A stretch of 64,000 bases of DNA from positions 186,001 to 250,000 of the forward strand of contig NZ_JADIJC010000005.1 of NCBI RefSeq assembly GCF_015278255.1, written 5' to 3'. Origin of the DNA: Microbacterium hibisci. GTDB taxonomy: Bacteria; Actinomycetota; Actinomycetes; Actinomycetales; Microbacteriaceae. Numbering within the stretch: position 1 is the stretch's first letter; each line of letters begins with the position of its first letter. A program made the position numbers and the translations under genes. Positions 63,178 through 64,000 of this stretch are shown one piece after another. The notes under the pieces are model-generated. The model was not told the DNA's origin. It made no database searches and was given only the letters and a program-made list of their open reading frames with translations.

Positions 63178-63822
63178 ATGTCCACTGAGGTCGACACCAA
63201 GGTCCAGGCCGAGCTTCGCGAGAACTTCGGCAAGGGCTTCGCCCGCCGCCTGCGCGCCGCCGGCAAGATCCCCGCCGTCATCTACGGCCACGGCACCGAC
63301 CCGGTGCACGTCGCGCTGCCGGGCCACCAGGTCTCGCTGCTCGTCCGCCGCGCCAACGCCGTGCTCGAGCTCGACCTGGCCGGCAAGGAGCAGCTCACGC
63401 TGGTCAAGGACGTCCAGAAGGACCCGGTGCACCAGATCATCGAGCACATCGACCTCCTCGTCGTGAAGAAGGGCGAGAAGGTCCAGGTCGAGGTTCCCGT
63501 CGTCGTCAACGGAGAGCCCGCGCCCGGAACCATCGCCAACCTCGACGCGCAGACGATCACGCTCGAGGTCGAGGCCACCCACATCCCCGAGCACGTCGAG
63601 GTCGACGTGGAGGGCCTCGAGGAGGGCACCCACATCACCGCCGGCGACCTGAAGCTGCCCAAGGGCGCCGCCCTGGTCGCCGACGCCGAACTGCTCGTCG
63701 TGGCCATCTCGGTCCCGGCCGCGACGCTCGCCGCCGAGGACGAGATCGCCGAGGCCGACGCCGAGGTCGCTGCCGAGCAGTCGGAGGCGTCGGGAGAGGC
63801 CGAGCAGGCCGACTCCGAGTAA
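63178..63822 (+). CDS. rplY: 50S ribosomal protein L25/general stress protein Ctc
   Basis: A 214-residue long-form L25 (TL5/Ctc). Residues 1-92 are the 5S-rRNA-binding L25 domain (RENFGKGFARRLRAAGKIPA, YGHGTDP). About 93-185 form the TL5 C-terminal beta domain, and the final about 30 residues are an acidic Glu/Ala tail. It binds 5S rRNA in the central protuberance. AAGGAGA lies upstream of the ATG. The rplY-pth order is conserved in actinobacteria. A strong terminator follows 19 bp past the stop. Confidence 0.96.
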   Translation: MSTEVDTKVQAELRENFGKGFARRLRAAGKIPAVIYGHGTDPVHVALPGHQVSLLVRRANAVLELDLAGKEQLTLVKDVQKDPVHQIIEHIDLLVVKKGEKVQVEVPVVVNGEPAPGTIANLDAQTITLEVEATHIPEHVEVDVEGLEEGTHITAGDLKLPKGAALVADAELLVVAISVPAATLAAEDEIAEADAEVAAEQSEASGEAEQADSE

Positions 63823-63841
63823 TCGGACTCGATCTCAGAGC

Positions 63842-63868
63842 GAGGGGGTGCGGTCGCCGCACCCCCTC
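63842..63868 (+). terminator. Rho-independent terminator of rplY
   Basis: Perfect 12-bp arms GAGGGGGTGCGG (63842-63853) and CCGCACCCCCTC (63857-63868), loop TCG, followed by TTCTCGTCT. Confidence 0.9.
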
Positions 63869-63912
63869 TTCTCGTCTCACCACGGTCCGCGCGGCATCGA
63901 CGCGGGCTCGGG

Positions 63913-63918
63913 CAGGAT
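63913..63918 (+). promoter_or_regulatory. -10 box CAGGAT for pth
   Basis: CAGGAT with 7 nt to ATG 63926. Since rplY ends in a strong terminator, pth needs its own promoter; the spacing again fits leaderless transcription. Confidence 0.4.
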
Positions 63919-63925
63919 GGATCAC

Positions 63926-64000
63926 ATGGCAGAGACCTGGCTGATCGTGGGCCTCGGCAACCCCGGGCCCCGGTACGAGCTCACGCGGCACAACGTCGGC
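63926..64000 (+). CDS. pth: Peptidyl-tRNA hydrolase, cut by window edge
   Basis: The first 25 residues are visible: MAETWLIVGLGNPG, then RYELTRHNVG. This is the diagnostic Pth N-terminus, with the conserved Asn of GLGNPG and His of TRHNVG, the catalytic residue in this family. Pth releases tRNA from prematurely dropped peptidyl-tRNA. The rest lies beyond the window. Confidence 0.93.
   Translation, partial: MAETWLIVGLGNPGPRYELTRHNVG

Overview
The window is a contiguous piece of a very GC-rich (roughly 70% by eye) actinobacterial chromosome. The gene content (actinobacterial rsmA and ispE, glmU-prs behind a tRNA-Gln, rplY-pth, a Pmt-type protein O-mannosyltransferase, LPXTG surface proteins, Eis-like acetyltransferase), start codons sitting 6-7 nt behind TANNNT boxes, and the many GGATGCC/GGCATCC heptamers all fit Microbacteriaceae, most likely Microbacterium; the genus is an inference. 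I see no insertion sequence, prophage, CRISPR array, rRNA or replication origin. I place 48 protein genes (two cut by the window edges) and one tRNA.

Layout. 1-4819: NYN nuclease (cut), Gfo/Idh oxidoreductase, MetY-like sulfhydrylase divergent from a 3-mercaptopyruvate-type sulfurtransferase, and a quinone-oxidoreductase-like MDR protein. 4875-8852: the RNA helicase HrpA. 8959-12398: a compact five-gene operon (CPBP protease, membrane protein, winged-helix regulator, ABC ATPase, ABC permease) with four ATGA overlaps and a palindrome across its promoter. 12488-17657: aldo/keto reductase, DUF255 protein, O-mannosyltransferase and rsmI, the last two divergent from overlapping promoters. 17630-21976: a 1448-residue secreted repeat protein ending in LPPTG. 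22295-28372: metG, tatD, a Nudix hydrolase and two MFS transporters. 28460-37367: rsmA, a CpdA-like phosphodiesterase, an orphan Stealth-type phosphotransferase, aldo/keto reductase-ispE, an Eis-like acetyltransferase and an ABC-F ATPase. 37476-42950: a roughly 1824-residue surface protein with lamin-tail and metallophosphatase domains and LPFTG. 43063-46270: MarR regulator, tRNA-Gln, glmU, prs. 46324-49167: P-type cation ATPase.

49249-52872 is the most system-like region: an FMN-binding lipoprotein, an ApbE flavin transferase, a MOSC protein and a membrane NqrB/RnfD-like protein fused to a ferredoxin-reductase module. Together they look like a route that takes NAD(P)H electrons across the membrane to covalently bound flavin outside. 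52953-57760: a two-component system divergent from a MacB/FtsX-type ABC exporter; the intergenic region holds 11-bp-period direct repeats (candidate response-regulator boxes) and two strong hairpins. 57770-64000: epimerase-like protein, flavin oxidoreductase, 6-phosphogluconate dehydrogenase, gluconokinase, a 40-residue membrane protein, rplY and the start of pth. gntK and gnd carry out consecutive steps (gluconate to 6-phosphogluconate to ribulose 5-phosphate).

Most transcription units appear to be leaderless: the -10 box lies 6-8 nt before the start codon, which helped choose starts where longer frames exist. Strong hairpins with 3-nt loops close several units, including one that lies inside the rsmI coding sequence and serves its convergent neighbour.
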